From the NCBI GenBank assembly GCA_000967895.1, contig FO203512.1, positions 1,697,350 to 1,761,349 of the forward strand: a DNA stretch of 64,000 nucleotides. Direction: 5' to 3'. The position numbers were made by a program, and so were the translations under genes. Positions 1 through 8,654 of the stretch are shown here, one piece after another; the stretch's first letter is position 1, and every line of letters begins with the position of its first letter. Source of the stretch: Oleispira antarctica RB-8 (lineage in GTDB: Bacteria > Pseudomonadota > Gammaproteobacteria > Pseudomonadales > Oceanobacteraceae). The notes beneath the pieces are model-generated. The model had not been told where the DNA came from. It saw nothing but the letters and a program-made list of their open reading frames with translations, and did not search any database.

Positions 1-609
1 TTTTCTTTTCAACAGAAAAGTGGTGCAGATGTAATTCTTCAGGATGCTTTTTCAAAAGATTACCTTAATACAAAACTAGCATTTATATTGAAAAGTGAGT
101 CTGTTGATAAAATAGATTTCTTTAGTGAAATAACAAAAATAAAAGGAATTCCTGATATATACCATTTATTGAAGACTAATGTTCTTGATATTCATGACAT
201 CGTTAGATTTACTGCCTCGAATGAGTCTAAGTTTTTTAGAGATTGGTATACGAATGAAGATATTTCTAAAGAAGATATATATTTAAAGTTGATGAGTAAT
301 AAGAAGGGCGGTGTGTTAAGTAAGGGGGTGCGATGGCTGTACCCGAATATTGTTGGGCTGGTAAACCCTGTCTTAGGTGGTATTGCATCAGGAATAGATA
401 GTTTTATTGTAGAAAAAATAGCTAATGGCTGGAGTCCAAATATTTTTCTGGATGACTTCCTGAAATCTAATATTGATTTACTGATAGAAAAACAAGAAAG
501 ATCAATTAAAAAACAAGAAATCATTAAACGTTTCGGATCTGTTAAGCCAAACACTCTATGCCCGTGCCAAAGTGGATTGAAATTTAAGAAATGTCATGGA
601 TATGATTGA
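1..609 (+). CDS. SEC-C motif protein, 5' end outside window
   Basis: The reading frame is open from base 1, so the gene starts upstream; the internal TTG at 88 is unlikely to be the true start. At least 202 residues are visible. The last 20 or so contain a SEC-C type metal-binding motif (CPCQSGLKFKKCHG, Cys-X-Cys...Cys-His), the zinc-binding module known from the SecA C-terminus and found on many otherwise unrelated proteins. The rest is charged, soluble-looking and not recognised; a hydrophobic stretch lies around codons 116-134. SEC-C tails often mark nucleic-acid or protein-binding accessory proteins, but no function can be assigned here. Composition is AT-rich relative to the core genes to the right, in keeping with an accessory region. 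Confidence 0.7.
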   Translation, partial: FSFQQKSGADVILQDAFSKDYLNTKLAFILKSESVDKIDFFSEITKIKGIPDIYHLLKTNVLDIHDIVRFTASNESKFFRDWYTNEDISKEDIYLKLMSNKKGGVLSKGVRWLYPNIVGLVNPVLGGIASGIDSFIVEKIANGWSPNIFLDDFLKSNIDLLIEKQERSIKKQEIIKRFGSVKPNTLCPCQSGLKFKKCHGYD

Positions 610-1084
610 TGAATATTGTCGATTAATTTGAGATTAAGGATTGTTTGTGAACTCACTTAATATGTTGGTGATATATTCTCAGTTACTGAGAATTTAGCTG
701 CTGGTCAGATAAGTATCAGGTGATCGATATCATTATCGCATGCGCCAGTATTATTCCTGTTAATAAAGACACCTATTATTACTTTGCGTAGCTGACTTTT
801 GAACAAATCACCGTTTAAAAACCAGTTTATTTACAGAGCATAGCCAGAGGGTCGGGTGTAAATAGTTTATTTTAGAAGATCCATAACATTACAGTAGATT
901 GATAGAAATTAAAAAATATTAGTGCAATAGCAGTTCTTAAGTAAGCCGCTTCTGAATATTTATATCTTAGACAGCTAATAAAACCATTCACCCAACTGTC
1001 ACAAATAAATAACACTCCAGACTTCTAAGCTCAGTATTCTCTAATGCAGCGCATTATATAATACTAATTCTATGGAGTTTGAAA
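610..1084. other. Gene-free AT-rich interval before fabI remnant
   Basis: No convincing open frame, RNA or repeat is visible. The end of the interval carries a Shine-Dalgarno GGAG at 1074-1077, seven bases before the fabI ATG at 1085. A promoter for fabI should lie here but I cannot place one with confidence. Confidence 0.4.
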
Positions 1085-1312
1085 ATGAGCACCTCATTAT
1101 CATTGGAAGGTAAGCGTGGCATCGTATTGGGTATTGCAAACCGCCACTCAATTGCATACGGAATTGCAGAGGTATTAAGTGAGCAGGGTGCTGAGCTCTG
1201 CATTACTTATCTTAATGAAAAATCAAAACCGTTCGTTGCCTCTTTAGCTGAAAAGCTAACCACCAAACTGTTTCTCCCCTGTGATGTGAGTAAACCCGAC
1301 GAGTTAGAGTAA
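1085..1312 (+). pseudogene. fabI: fabI-type enoyl-ACP reductase, 5' fragment (IS66-interrupted)
   Basis: Codes for the first 75 residues of an NADH-dependent enoyl-[acyl-carrier-protein] reductase (last step of the fatty acid elongation cycle). It shows the FabI dinucleotide-binding start, with GKRGIVLGIANRHSIAYGIA and CDVS at the end. The frame hits a TAA at 1310-1312, formed by the first bases of the inserted IS66 element. ATG 1085 is preferred over the TTG at 1079 because GGAG at 1074 is well placed. Joining this to 3675-4235 with one copy of the 8-bp duplication restores an uninterrupted 258-residue frame (...KPDELEAVFAE...), the normal FabI length. The host probably has another enoyl-ACP reductase elsewhere. 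Confidence 0.9.
1301..1308. repeat. Target-site duplication of IS66, left copy
   Basis: The 8 bases gagttaga stand directly left of the IS inverted repeat and recur directly right of the element at 3675-3682. Eight-base duplications are typical of the IS66 family. Confidence 0.95.
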
Positions 1313-1316
1313 GCGG

Positions 1317-2915
1317 TCATTCCACCACGTCATTGACCGTTTTATAAATCACTGATCGCATTGGTTCATCTGCAAATTTCTCTTTCCAAACTCTCGGTGT
1401 CAACTCTTCAACTTTACTGGCAGGATGACAGCTCACACGTTGCAGTACATCGGTTAAATACGTGTGTGGATTGATATCATGTAATTTACAGGTGCTGATT
1501 AAACTTTGAATTAGGCCAACATGCTCGGCACCCAATTCGGTCCAACAAAACATCCAATTTTTCTTTCCTAAAGGGATGGGCCGAATTTCTCTTTCCAAGT
1601 GATTGGTGTCCATCGGCACGTCTGGATCCGCTAAGAAAACACGCAGTTCCGTTTCTCGTGCTTGTAGATAATTAATGGCTTTGGTTAATGGGTGTTTGGG
1701 GGTTAAATCATGGCGTTGGCATTGTTCATCTAGCCAAGAAAATACCTCGTCTACTAATGGTTTACTATTTTCTAAACGATACTGACGCTTTTTATCTCCG
1801 CTTAATTTTGTTTCGACTATGCGTTTTTCAAACTGATACAGTTGGCCGATTATTTCGAGTACGACCGCTACTTCCTGCGGACTACTTTCTTCTGCATTTA
1901 CCAAATAACGGCGACTGTGCACCCAGCATTGCGCGTGAATAATACCGTCGGTTTTTTCAGCGTAACGGGCATAGGCGGCGTAGCCGTCAGTCACTAACGT
2001 GCCGCTGAATTTATGGTTGAGCGTATCAATAATATGCTGCTGACCTCGGCTTTCACTAAAGGTAAATACCACCTCATGATCTTCACCATAAACGGGCCAA
2101 AAGTAAGCCTGTTTCATTTTCCCTTGGTGTTTTCTACCCGCTTTAATGGGCGTTTCATCCATGGCCAATACTTTACTTTTTAAAACGTGATTCAACATGG
2201 CTTGCACGATGGGGCGCAATAACTCAATGCTGCGTTTAACCCAATTGGTCAGACTGGAGCGGGCTACAGTGATGCCGGCATGGGTGAGTTTTTGATGCTG
2301 ACGATGCAGTGGATTATGATATAAAAATTTATCAATAAGTAAACCGACCAGTAAACTCACGTCCGCTATGCTGCTATCCAGAACCTGATCCGGCATGCGG
2401 GTGGTACGAACATCACCACTGTCAATTTTTTTAATCACAGGCAGATGATATTCAAGCACGACATAGCTGGCAGGTAACTTAGCCAGTTTACGTGTGATTT
2501 TAATATCGATTATTTTATATTGATCTGCGTCAGAACCGATCAGCTCGGGCGGGGTAATGTTAATTACTTCGACAGGGACTTCGTCACTGAAACGCAAACC
2601 CGTATCGGTAGTGCAATCATCAGGACGATTCTTCTTGGCTTTACCCCGTTCATATTCCGCCACTTTTTTTATGGCAGGTTTTTCAGGCTCAGTGATAACA
2701 GGAACGCCGAGAAGATTACCCTGGAGAGGATTTTCAACTATGCGCTTCTCAGATTTCTGCCCAAACATTTGATTTTCAAACCACGCCACACGATTTTTAA
2801 GAGACTGATTTTCTTCTTTTAATCGAGTATTTTCATCCACCAATACGCCTGCTTTTTGCTCGTTGGCAACAGACGTATCGATTGTATTTTTATTGGTGGA
2901 GTGCGTTTGTTTCAT
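1317..2915 (-). CDS. tnpC: IS66 family transposase TnpC
   Basis: 532 residues, full length for the DDE transposase of IS66 elements. Visible parts in order: an N-terminal leucine-zipper-like coiled coil (ENTRLKEENQSLKNRVAWFE), a zinc-finger/linker region, and the catalytic core with the acidic residues in AMDETP (about residue 250), TDGYAAY (about 310) and NHLEREIRP (about 442). The C-terminus has the usual IS66 tail (WTELGAEH...LISTCKLH...P.TYL.DVL.R). The start ATG at 2915 overlaps the end of tnpB by 26 bp, and the stop lies inside the left inverted repeat. It works with TnpA and TnpB to move the element. No inactivating change is seen. Confidence 0.96.
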   Translation of the reverse strand: MKQTHSTNKNTIDTSVANEQKAGVLVDENTRLKEENQSLKNRVAWFENQMFGQKSEKRIVENPLQGNLLGVPVITEPEKPAIKKVAEYERGKAKKNRPDDCTTDTGLRFSDEVPVEVINITPPELIGSDADQYKIIDIKITRKLAKLPASYVVLEYHLPVIKKIDSGDVRTTRMPDQVLDSSIADVSLLVGLLIDKFLYHNPLHRQHQKLTHAGITVARSSLTNWVKRSIELLRPIVQAMLNHVLKSKVLAMDETPIKAGRKHQGKMKQAYFWPVYGEDHEVVFTFSESRGQQHIIDTLNHKFSGTLVTDGYAAYARYAEKTDGIIHAQCWVHSRRYLVNAEESSPQEVAVVLEIIGQLYQFEKRIVETKLSGDKKRQYRLENSKPLVDEVFSWLDEQCQRHDLTPKHPLTKAINYLQARETELRVFLADPDVPMDTNHLEREIRPIPLGKKNWMFCWTELGAEHVGLIQSLISTCKLHDINPHTYLTDVLQRVSCHPASKVEELTPRVWKEKFADEPMRSVIYKTVNDVVE

Positions 2916-3288
2916 GGTTAATATTATACCATGATGAATTTTTATTGGGGTGTTTGTAGCGCTTGTATTGGCGTATTTCTTTAACCTTAATACCCTCTAA
3001 TAATAATTTGAGTTGCAGCCAATCTAGTGGCTGCTTGTTGGAAGTATTTTCGTCGTAATTAAACTGTCCTTGCTCAAGGCGCTTAAACCAGATGCAAAAT
3101 CCAGAACCATCAAAATACAATATTTTGATATGGGTCTTACGACGATTTATAAATACAAACATGGCACCACTGGTGGGGCTGTCTTTTAACTTGGACGCCA
3201 CCAATGTACATAAGCCGTTAAAAGATTTACGCATGTCGGTGGGTTGTGGGTACAACCAAATCTGTACATTGGGCTCAGGTAAGAACAT
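2890..3288 (-). CDS. tnpB: IS66 accessory protein TnpB
   Basis: 132 residues with the family signature (QIWLYPQPTDMRKSFNGLCTLV near the N-terminus, then FVFINRRKTHIKILYFDGSGFCIWFKRLEQGQF written here in outline only). TnpB is required for transposition of IS66-type elements, with an unsettled molecular role. It starts at the ATG 3288-3286 that shares one base with the tnpA stop (TGATG), implying translational coupling, and ends inside the start of tnpC. Confidence 0.93.
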   Translation of the reverse strand: MFLPEPNVQIWLYPQPTDMRKSFNGLCTLVASKLKDSPTSGAMFVFINRRKTHIKILYFDGSGFCIWFKRLEQGQFNYDENTSNKQPLDWLQLKLLLEGIKVKEIRQYKRYKHPNKNSSWYNINHETNALHQ

Positions 3289-3590
3289 CAGGTTTGATTC
3301 AATATAAGCTCAACACCGTTACCCAGCTTTAAGGTGATATTCCAGTGGGTACTTTCATTCATCAGCGAACTCACATCAATAAATGAGGCCGGTTGATCAC
3401 TTTTAAACGCTTGGTCGATATTTTTGGTGGCTAGCCTTTGTCGCCATTTGCTAAAACTGGCGTATGAGATATTTTGTTGTTTGCAAAATTTGGGGGCTGA
3501 TAATCCGGATTCCAAGAAATTCGTAACGCTAGCGGTCCATTGCTCTGGGGTTCTGCGGGGTGATTTGGCGGTGCGATCTAGTGTTGTCAT
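3288..3590 (-). CDS. tnpA: IS66 accessory protein TnpA (HTH)
   Basis: 100 residues and the first gene of the element, starting about 84 bp inside the right end. Residues 15-52 form the helix-turn-helix-like segment usual for IS66 TnpA (RTPEQWTASVTNFLESGL, then SAPKFCKQQNISYASFSKWR). It is thought to bind DNA and is needed with TnpB for transposition. Its stop codon overlaps the start of tnpB. Confidence 0.9.
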   Translation of the reverse strand: MTTLDRTAKSPRRTPEQWTASVTNFLESGLSAPKFCKQQNISYASFSKWRQRLATKNIDQAFKSDQPASFIDVSSLMNESTHWNITLKLGNGVELILNQT

Positions 3591-3674
3591 TTTAACCTCA
3601 ATCTGATGAATGCTGAGGGGCTAGAATAACGCGCGAGAATAGGCGTTAAAAGACGTCGTGGAATGACCGCTTAC

Positions 3675-3682
3675 GAGTTAGA
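3675..3682. repeat. Target-site duplication of IS66, right copy
   Basis: The bases gagttaga follow immediately after the right inverted repeat and match 1301-1308 exactly. Reading them once joins the two fabI fragments in frame. Confidence 0.95.
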
Positions 3683-4235
3683 AGCTGTTTTCGCTGAAGC
3701 CAAAAATCAGTGGGGTACGATTGATTTCGTTATTCATTCCATCGCGTGGTCTCCATTAGATGAATTGCACGGTCGCTTGGTTGATTCGTCGTTGGCAGGG
3801 TTTTCGCTGGCGATGGATATCTCATGCCATTCGTTTATTCGCACTGCGCGCCTAGCCGAAGCGCAAATGAAAGATAATGGCGGTACGCTGATTACGATGA
3901 CTTATTACGGCTCAGAAAAGGTGGTGAATCATTACGGCATAATGGGGCCGATAAAAGCGGCTTTAGAAAGCTCAGTCCGTTATATGGCATCTGAGTTGGG
4001 GGCAAGTGGAATTCGAGTGCATGCAGTGTCTCCTGGCCCTATGCCGACCCGTGCAGGTTCTGGTATCACTGATTTTGATGGCCTGATGGATGATGCTGTC
4101 ACGCGCTCACCTTTACATCGTTTGGGCAAGCCAGAGGATGTTGGGCGGTTAGCCGCATTTTTGATTAGTGATTGGGCTGCAAGTCAGACGGGTAGCCAGA
4201 TGTTTGTTGATGCTGGGCATCATATTATGGCGTAG
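3675..4235 (+). pseudogene. fabI: fabI-type enoyl-ACP reductase, 3' fragment
   Basis: Carries residues from about 73 to 258 of the interrupted reductase. The FabI active site is retained: the Tyr-X6-Lys pair is in HYGIMGPIK (Tyr159 and Lys166 in the restored protein; E. coli has 156 and 163), followed by the RVHAVSPGPM segment typical of this family and the C-terminal SQTGSQMFVDAGHHIMA. The segment HSIAWSPLDELHGR differs from E. coli FabI, so this resembles the second FabI type seen in some Pseudomonas and Burkholderia. An ATG inside the IS end (3663) opens the frame, but without the N-terminal Rossmann half the product should be inactive. Confidence 0.88.
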
Positions 4236-4244
4236 GGGGAGTAC

Positions 4245-4310
4245 ATGTCGATACAATCGACGCAAATTCAGTTGGGGTTCTTGGTTTTATTAGGCTTACC
4301 GTTTTGGTAG
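4245..4310 (+). CDS. Possible 21-residue peptide or gene remnant
   Basis: A short frame, MSIQSTQIQLGFLVLLGLPFW, starts ten bases after the fabI stop with a strong purine run (GGGGGAG) in front. The C-terminal half is hydrophobic. It could be a real small membrane peptide co-transcribed with fabI, or the N-terminal stump of a lost downstream gene. There is no further evidence. Confidence 0.25.
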   Translation: MSIQSTQIQLGFLVLLGLPFW

Positions 4311-4366
4311 TGATATTCGGACATATTCATTAAGTAATACTCAATGGATATGTCTTTAGATCTCGA

Positions 4367-4894
4367 TTATTTGGATTTATCAGAGGCAGAAGCTAATATT
4401 TTAGCTATGGAGTCTCTATCCATAGGATTATTACCTACATTGAGTTTCTGTAAAAGTTCTAGAGGCGTCAACCCATAATTTTTATCGATTTGAGTTGCAC
4501 TCGCGCCTTTATCTAATAAATACTCAACAAGTTTAAGGTCATTCAACACTACTGCAGCATGCAAAGGTGACAGGCCATCAACACTATTTAAAGCATCGAT
4601 CGATATACCCTTAGACAAAAAATACTCTAAATAATTATATCGTTTATTTTCATTTTTAATTCCAAATAAAAATGCCAGTCCAGAGCCAGTCTCTAAGAAC
4701 TGAATATCATTATCTGTAGCTCGATAATTCAGTAAATACAGCTCACATACCCCGTCAGGTATATAATGAGTTTCATTATTGCTACTACATATAATGATAT
4801 CCTCTATATTGCTTTCAGACAGCGAATACAGAGCTATCGTGCAATATGCAATAACACATGACAATGGTACTAAAATATAGAATATTTTTTTCAC
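4367..4894 (-). CDS. Membrane-anchored ankyrin-repeat protein
   Basis: About 175 residues if started at the GTG 4894-4892, one base after the upstream stop and preceded by GGGG; a longer frame starts at 4957 but overlaps the upstream gene by 62 bp. The N-terminus (FYILVPLSCVIAYCTIALYS) is a signal anchor or signal peptide. Cysteines follow, and at the C-terminal half there are two ankyrin repeats, the clearest being DGLSPLHAAVVLNDLKLVEYLLDKGA followed by YGLTPLELLQKL. Ankyrin repeats bind proteins; bacterial exported examples include inhibitors and immunity-like proteins. Its pairing with the gene at 4896 is tight. Specific function unknown. Confidence 0.6.
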   Translation of the reverse strand: MKKIFYILVPLSCVIAYCTIALYSLSESNIEDIIICSSNNETHYIPDGVCELYLLNYRATDNDIQFLETGSGLAFLFGIKNENKRYNYLEYFLSKGISIDALNSVDGLSPLHAAVVLNDLKLVEYLLDKGASATQIDKNYGLTPLELLQKLNVGNNPMDRDSIAKILASASDKSK

Positions 4895-4895
4895 G

Positions 4896-5366
4896 TTAAC
4901 CCCAGATAATTGCTCTGTCAGAATCATTGAATGCAAGGACTCCAAAATAATTTTCATCTAATTTTGCAATGCCATTAACATGCAGAATTAATACTCGCCC
5001 AAATGACCATTCAAGTTGCTGACGTACCCTGTCATAAATCTTTATAGACATTAAATCTTGAGAACTTGTGTGTTTAAACCAATGTTTTGAAGATTTCTTA
5101 CCAAACTTTGTCAATACTTTCTTCACTCCAGTTCGAGGATTTGTTACAGCTCGAAATAGAGCGTCTATAAAACCAAAAGCATAAGAGGCGTCTACAGCCT
5201 CCAGGAGTAATCCTTGCGCAAATTCTCGCACAGAGTCCGTTATATTTAATGAATCAATATTACTATGCTGCTTTTTGAAAATAAACTTAAGAATAACTAC
5301 CGTTTCTTCTTTGTTAAGAATAAGTTCACTTTTATCGAATTTTCTAAGTTGTACACGCTTACTCAT
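4896..5366 (-). CDS. Hypothetical protein, 156 residues
   Basis: Start ATG at 5366 with AAGGAAAT just upstream. The protein is basic, with no signal peptide. Features seen are a central hydrophobic helix around ASYAFGFIDALFRA, a Lys-rich segment (GVKKVLTKFGKKSSKHWFKH) and a short beta-rich end (GRVLILHVNGIAKLDENYFGVL). I do not recognise the family. It lies upstream of, and nearly abuts, the ankyrin-repeat gene, so the two are probably translated together. A toxin/immunity-type pair is conceivable but unsupported. Confidence 0.55.
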   Translation of the reverse strand: MSKRVQLRKFDKSELILNKEETVVILKFIFKKQHSNIDSLNITDSVREFAQGLLLEAVDASYAFGFIDALFRAVTNPRTGVKKVLTKFGKKSSKHWFKHTSSQDLMSIKIYDRVRQQLEWSFGRVLILHVNGIAKLDENYFGVLAFNDSDRAIIWG

Positions 5367-5829
5367 ATTAATTTCCTTTTAGTTTACGCAAAGTGTATTT
5401 TAAAGTATCAATCCCTAGCACCTAGTACGTACAACATTAAATGTATAATAATGCATATCATTTGATAGTGGCGACAGATTTTACAGCAGTAGTTGGGGGA
5501 TGACACTCATGCCATAGTATGGCATCAGCTCAATTACATAATTCTATTCGCTATGGTGAAATTTCAGTTAATAATCATTAGCAAGGCTATTTTATTGAGC
5601 AATTCTAATTATTGTTAACGCTAATAACTGATAAATGAGCATATTCAGTGATCACTTTACGGTCTATAACATCCGCAGGGCAAGTTTTGTTAGATTAGTA
5701 GTAAGCACAGCCCACGAAGTGATGTTGAATCATCTAAGTACTTTAGCCGCGTGATTACTGGCCAGGGAATGCATTATCTGAAGGTTCAGCACTTAAGAGC
5801 GATAAGAAAATTACAGCTAAGGAAAAATA
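5367..5829. other. Intergenic interval with a 17-bp palindrome
   Basis: No gene is convincing here. A perfect palindrome (arms atgccata and tatggcat around one G) sits at 5509-5525, a possible regulator site. The interval probably holds the promoter of the minus-strand pair ending at 4367. Confidence 0.3.
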
Positions 5830-6643
5830 ATGAAATATATTTTATTACTGTTAATTCTGATCGTTAACGTTCGTTGTCTTGCTAAAAATGACGAATAAAT
5901 AATCAGTCGCTTTGAGATACAAATCGGTGAAAATTATCAAGCAGATCAGCAGCTTGGAAGAACCTTGATGAAGACTGTATTAGAGTCGCAAAAAGCATGG
6001 GATAGTTATAGGTGCACAAAATAGAGGAACACTGAAAGTAGAGATGTTTGAGGGGGCTGATACATTGGCTGCTCAAGAGCATTTTGGTGAAGCAAAAAAA
6101 ACATGGTATAAATCTGACTTTGATACTGAAATGCAGCTGGTAAAATTCAAAGGAGCTGAACTATCATTGGAGCATGAAAGTAAGCTTATATCTTTAGTTG
6201 ATGCCTACTTAATCAATCAGTCCTTAGATCCAATCAGCTATCCAACTGCTGGGGCTGGGTATAATAGTAATAGTTGGGCCCCGTCGTTAATTCAACACGC
6301 AGGTGGCAAGGTGAAAGAAAATATGAAGGGTTTGGATATTAAGAAAGGCTACGGACAATCATTACTCATTTTTGTGCTTGGCTTATTGTCATTGGTAGTA
6401 GCTGATTATTCGATGCGGCAGTTTACAGGCTCACCGAATAATCTTGGTATGCCTGAAGTGGTATGGTTTGCTCTTCAAGTTATTATATCGGTAGTTTTAA
6501 TTTTTGTTTTTATCAAGAATATTCAAACGCTTCCCATCAGCAAGAAGATTATCAGCAGTCTGCTGTTATTGCTCATAGGTGCGGTTATGTATATCTGCAT
6601 CATTTATGGCTATGTGTTTTCTACACAGATAGATGGCTTTTAA
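5830..6643 (+). pseudogene. Decayed exported/membrane protein gene
   Basis: ATG 5830 opens a signal peptide (MKYILLLLILIVNVRCLA) after AAGGAAAA, but the frame stops after 22 codons (TAA 5896-5898). The same frame continues coding-like (FEIQIGENYQADQQLG) to about 6000, then coding passes to the +1 frame as VIGAQNRGTLKVEMFEGADTL and runs open to 6643. The intact 3' frame, from ATG 6044, is 199 residues with three C-terminal membrane helices near residues 108-122, 142-160 and 168-190. One nonsense change and one frameshift are the simplest reading. Alternatively the 199-residue frame is an independent gene. No family recognised. Confidence 0.5.
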
Positions 6644-6748
6644 GCTATCTATCGTTCTACCCATACGCTACACTCGTGTGGTTCAGCTACATCAATAAAA
6701 TATAAATCTTATTGAATTGCCATGCTATTAAGTCCCTTCATCCACTCT

Positions 6749-7483
6749 TCACTCACTACCCATTTCAAGATGCAAATCACCTGAACTAGCTTCGCTATCT
6801 GATTTAACTAAGGCAGGGTAATAGTGGGCATATTTTTCAAGTAATAGGTCGTAAGGAGCGTCTGGAAAACTTCCATGCTCATTTAAGTATTCCATATACT
6901 GATTACCCGCATCATTAAATTTCTGAAACTTAGAATCGTTTTTACCATCGAATTCAAGCGGTGGTATTCCTGCAATTTCACACAAGTTACTATCAAATGC
7001 GGGTGTTGCTATTACCCAGCGATCATTTAAGAACACCTCTACATAGCCATGGTAATAAAATATATTGGTTCCCATGCGCTCTAGTAATTTTTTGGATGAT
7101 AGATGATTTACAACATCAGCGAAGCCAAGCCGTGCAGGAATGTTTATCGACCTTAGCAGCGCAGTTAAAAGAATGGCCTTTGAAACACAATATCCTTTAC
7201 CCGCTTTAAGTATTTCGCTGGCCGTAAAGCAGGAGGTATTTGGCGTTAAAGAATAAGGATCATATTTTATTGTGTCTCGCACATATAAATAAAGAGCGAT
7301 TGCATTGTCTGTATCTGATGTATTAGGCGAATAAATAGTATTGGATATCTCTTTTATTTCTGTATTCGAATAATCAATAAAAGAGGTTTCAGCAAGATAG
7401 TTTTTCATTTTTGGCCCTATATCAAAAAGTGATTGCTGCGACTTGATTTGCCTATCTTTATTCAAATTTTCGATGCTTATCAT
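6749..7483 (-). CDS. Transglutaminase-like cysteine protein, downstream of hipA
   Basis: 244 residues with a transglutaminase/protease-like core. The expected triad is visible: Cys99 in GKGYCVSKA, His145 in YYHGYVEVFLNDRWV and Asp164 in ATPAFDSNLC. There is no signal peptide, so it should be cytosolic. Members of this superfamily act as proteases, peptidases or transamidases; which applies here cannot be read. The start overlaps the hipA end by 26 bp, which implies co-transcription with hipBA. An alternative start is Met26 (7408). The association with a HipA kinase is unusual and is discussed as a finding. Confidence 0.8.
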   Translation of the reverse strand: MISIENLNKDRQIKSQQSLFDIGPKMKNYLAETSFIDYSNTEIKEISNTIYSPNTSDTDNAIALYLYVRDTIKYDPYSLTPNTSCFTASEILKAGKGYCVSKAILLTALLRSINIPARLGFADVVNHLSSKKLLERMGTNIFYYHGYVEVFLNDRWVIATPAFDSNLCEIAGIPPLEFDGKNDSKFQKFNDAGNQYMEYLNEHGSFPDAPYDLLLEKYAHYYPALVKSDSEASSGDLHLEMGSE

Positions 7484-8654
7484 GGCGGTAGCCTGTTCGG
7501 CTAAAAGTCCCTGTTTTCGCTTGCGTTAATGATTTCTCAATCGATTCTTTCAGACCCTCCATTAGTTGTATTTCAGTAGAACTATTAATGTAATCACTAA
7601 TGCTTGCAGCGGTTTTTTCAATAATCTCGCTGCATTTTTTAATGTCAAAACTCTCACCAAACTTTTTTAAGGTTTTGTAATCTGGGAAGGCCTTACTGTC
7701 ATCCATTTTTAACGCCAGTTTGTTATCTATCGTTGGATAAATAAGCGTATGGGTAATGTCGTAAGGTGGTGTCATTACGATATTTTCTCTATTCATGTCA
7801 TACATGATAGAAAAATTCTTAAGGTGAGCGTCGCCATTGCCAATTAAGCAATTAAATACAATGTAGCGATAAGCTCTTTCAACTTCCGCTTGTGAACCTG
7901 TAAATATTCTGACGGCTTTTAATAACGTTTCATATTTAGAAGTGTACTTTTCGTTATTTGATTTCCCCATTAATACGGTAAAATCTTCAACGGCCATTTG
8001 TTGGCCATCTACAATATCAAAGCGTTCGATAACAAAACATTTATGGTCGTCTGATAGCCAAAAGTTAGGCGGAGATAGGCCTGTAGCTTTGGCTGCGCTC
8101 ATACACACATATTCATTGACGGTGAGTAGGTCATATTCTTCATCAAACGTTTTAACGATAACATCATTTTGATGAATTGCCGTACGACCAGAGATTGGAA
8201 CCATTACTTTAGGTTGCACACCTGCGAGTAAACCACTGAGGTAATAACGATCTAGCAACTGCGGGAATAGAGATTCTTGTTTATTCCAACTAAGAATGTC
8301 GCTAAGAGAGAATTGATCTTCATCGATATGTGCAAGTTCTGACGCATACGACAAATGCCCAATACCTTTGTCTCCTTGCAAGGCTAAAAGATAGAGATCA
8401 TTAACATGGGCATGACGCTGAAGTTTTTCATAAATATATTGGCGTACATAACCTTCAGGCAGGTTTTGAGTAAACGCTGGATGCAGTGAGCCGTAATGGT
8501 AGGGCTCGTCTCTTACATTCATTGTTAAAGACACAGGCTGGTTGCCCGTATATTGAAAAGTGAACTGGGAGGGTTGAGACAATGAGCCAGTTGCCTCAGA
8601 AAAAGAACTCACTTCAATATGACGAATACGCTCTGGTAGCTTATTCATCATCAA
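7458..8654 (-). CDS. hipA: HipA-like serine/threonine kinase toxin
   Basis: 398 residues. The N-terminal HipA domain spans roughly residues 25-110. The kinase part has a GVQPK phosphate-binding segment at 145-149, the catalytic loop GNGDAHLKNFS (Asp275) and the metal-binding PPYDIT near 298. HipA kinases phosphorylate targets such as glutamyl-tRNA synthetase and cause growth arrest and persistence; the substrate here is unknown. The start overlaps hipB by 14 bp, the classical antitoxin-toxin arrangement, although it is ~40 residues shorter than E. coli HipA. The catalytic residues appear intact. Confidence 0.88.
   Translation of the reverse strand: MMMNKLPERIRHIEVSSFSEATGSLSQPSQFTFQYTGNQPVSLTMNVRDEPYHYGSLHPAFTQNLPEGYVRQYIYEKLQRHAHVNDLYLLALQGDKGIGHLSYASELAHIDEDQFSLSDILSWNKQESLFPQLLDRYYLSGLLAGVQPKVMVPISGRTAIHQNDVIVKTFDEEYDLLTVNEYVCMSAAKATGLSPPNFWLSDDHKCFVIERFDIVDGQQMAVEDFTVLMGKSNNEKYTSKYETLLKAVRIFTGSQAEVERAYRYIVFNCLIGNGDAHLKNFSIMYDMNRENIVMTPPYDITHTLIYPTIDNKLALKMDDSKAFPDYKTLKKFGESFDIKKCSEIIEKTAASISDYINSSTEIQLMEGLKESIEKSLTQAKTGTFSRTGYRHDKHRKFE

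Larger units (their letters stand above)
1309..3674 (-). mobile_element. Complete IS66-family insertion sequence, 2,366 bp
   Basis: Terminal inverted repeats are 1309-1331 and 3652-3674; 22 of 23 positions match, and both ends begin GTAAGCGG read inward. An identical 8-bp direct repeat flanks the element. It carries the standard tnpA-tnpB-tnpC set on the minus strand, all with intact frames. The near-perfect ends, exact target duplication and intact genes indicate a recent insertion by a probably active element, here disrupting a fabI gene. The ends and the gene set agree, so the boundaries are exact to the base. Confidence 0.96.

Noticed and set aside
192-554. Minus-strand frame inside the SEC-C gene
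   Set aside because: Shadow of the plus-strand gene, which has a recognisable motif.
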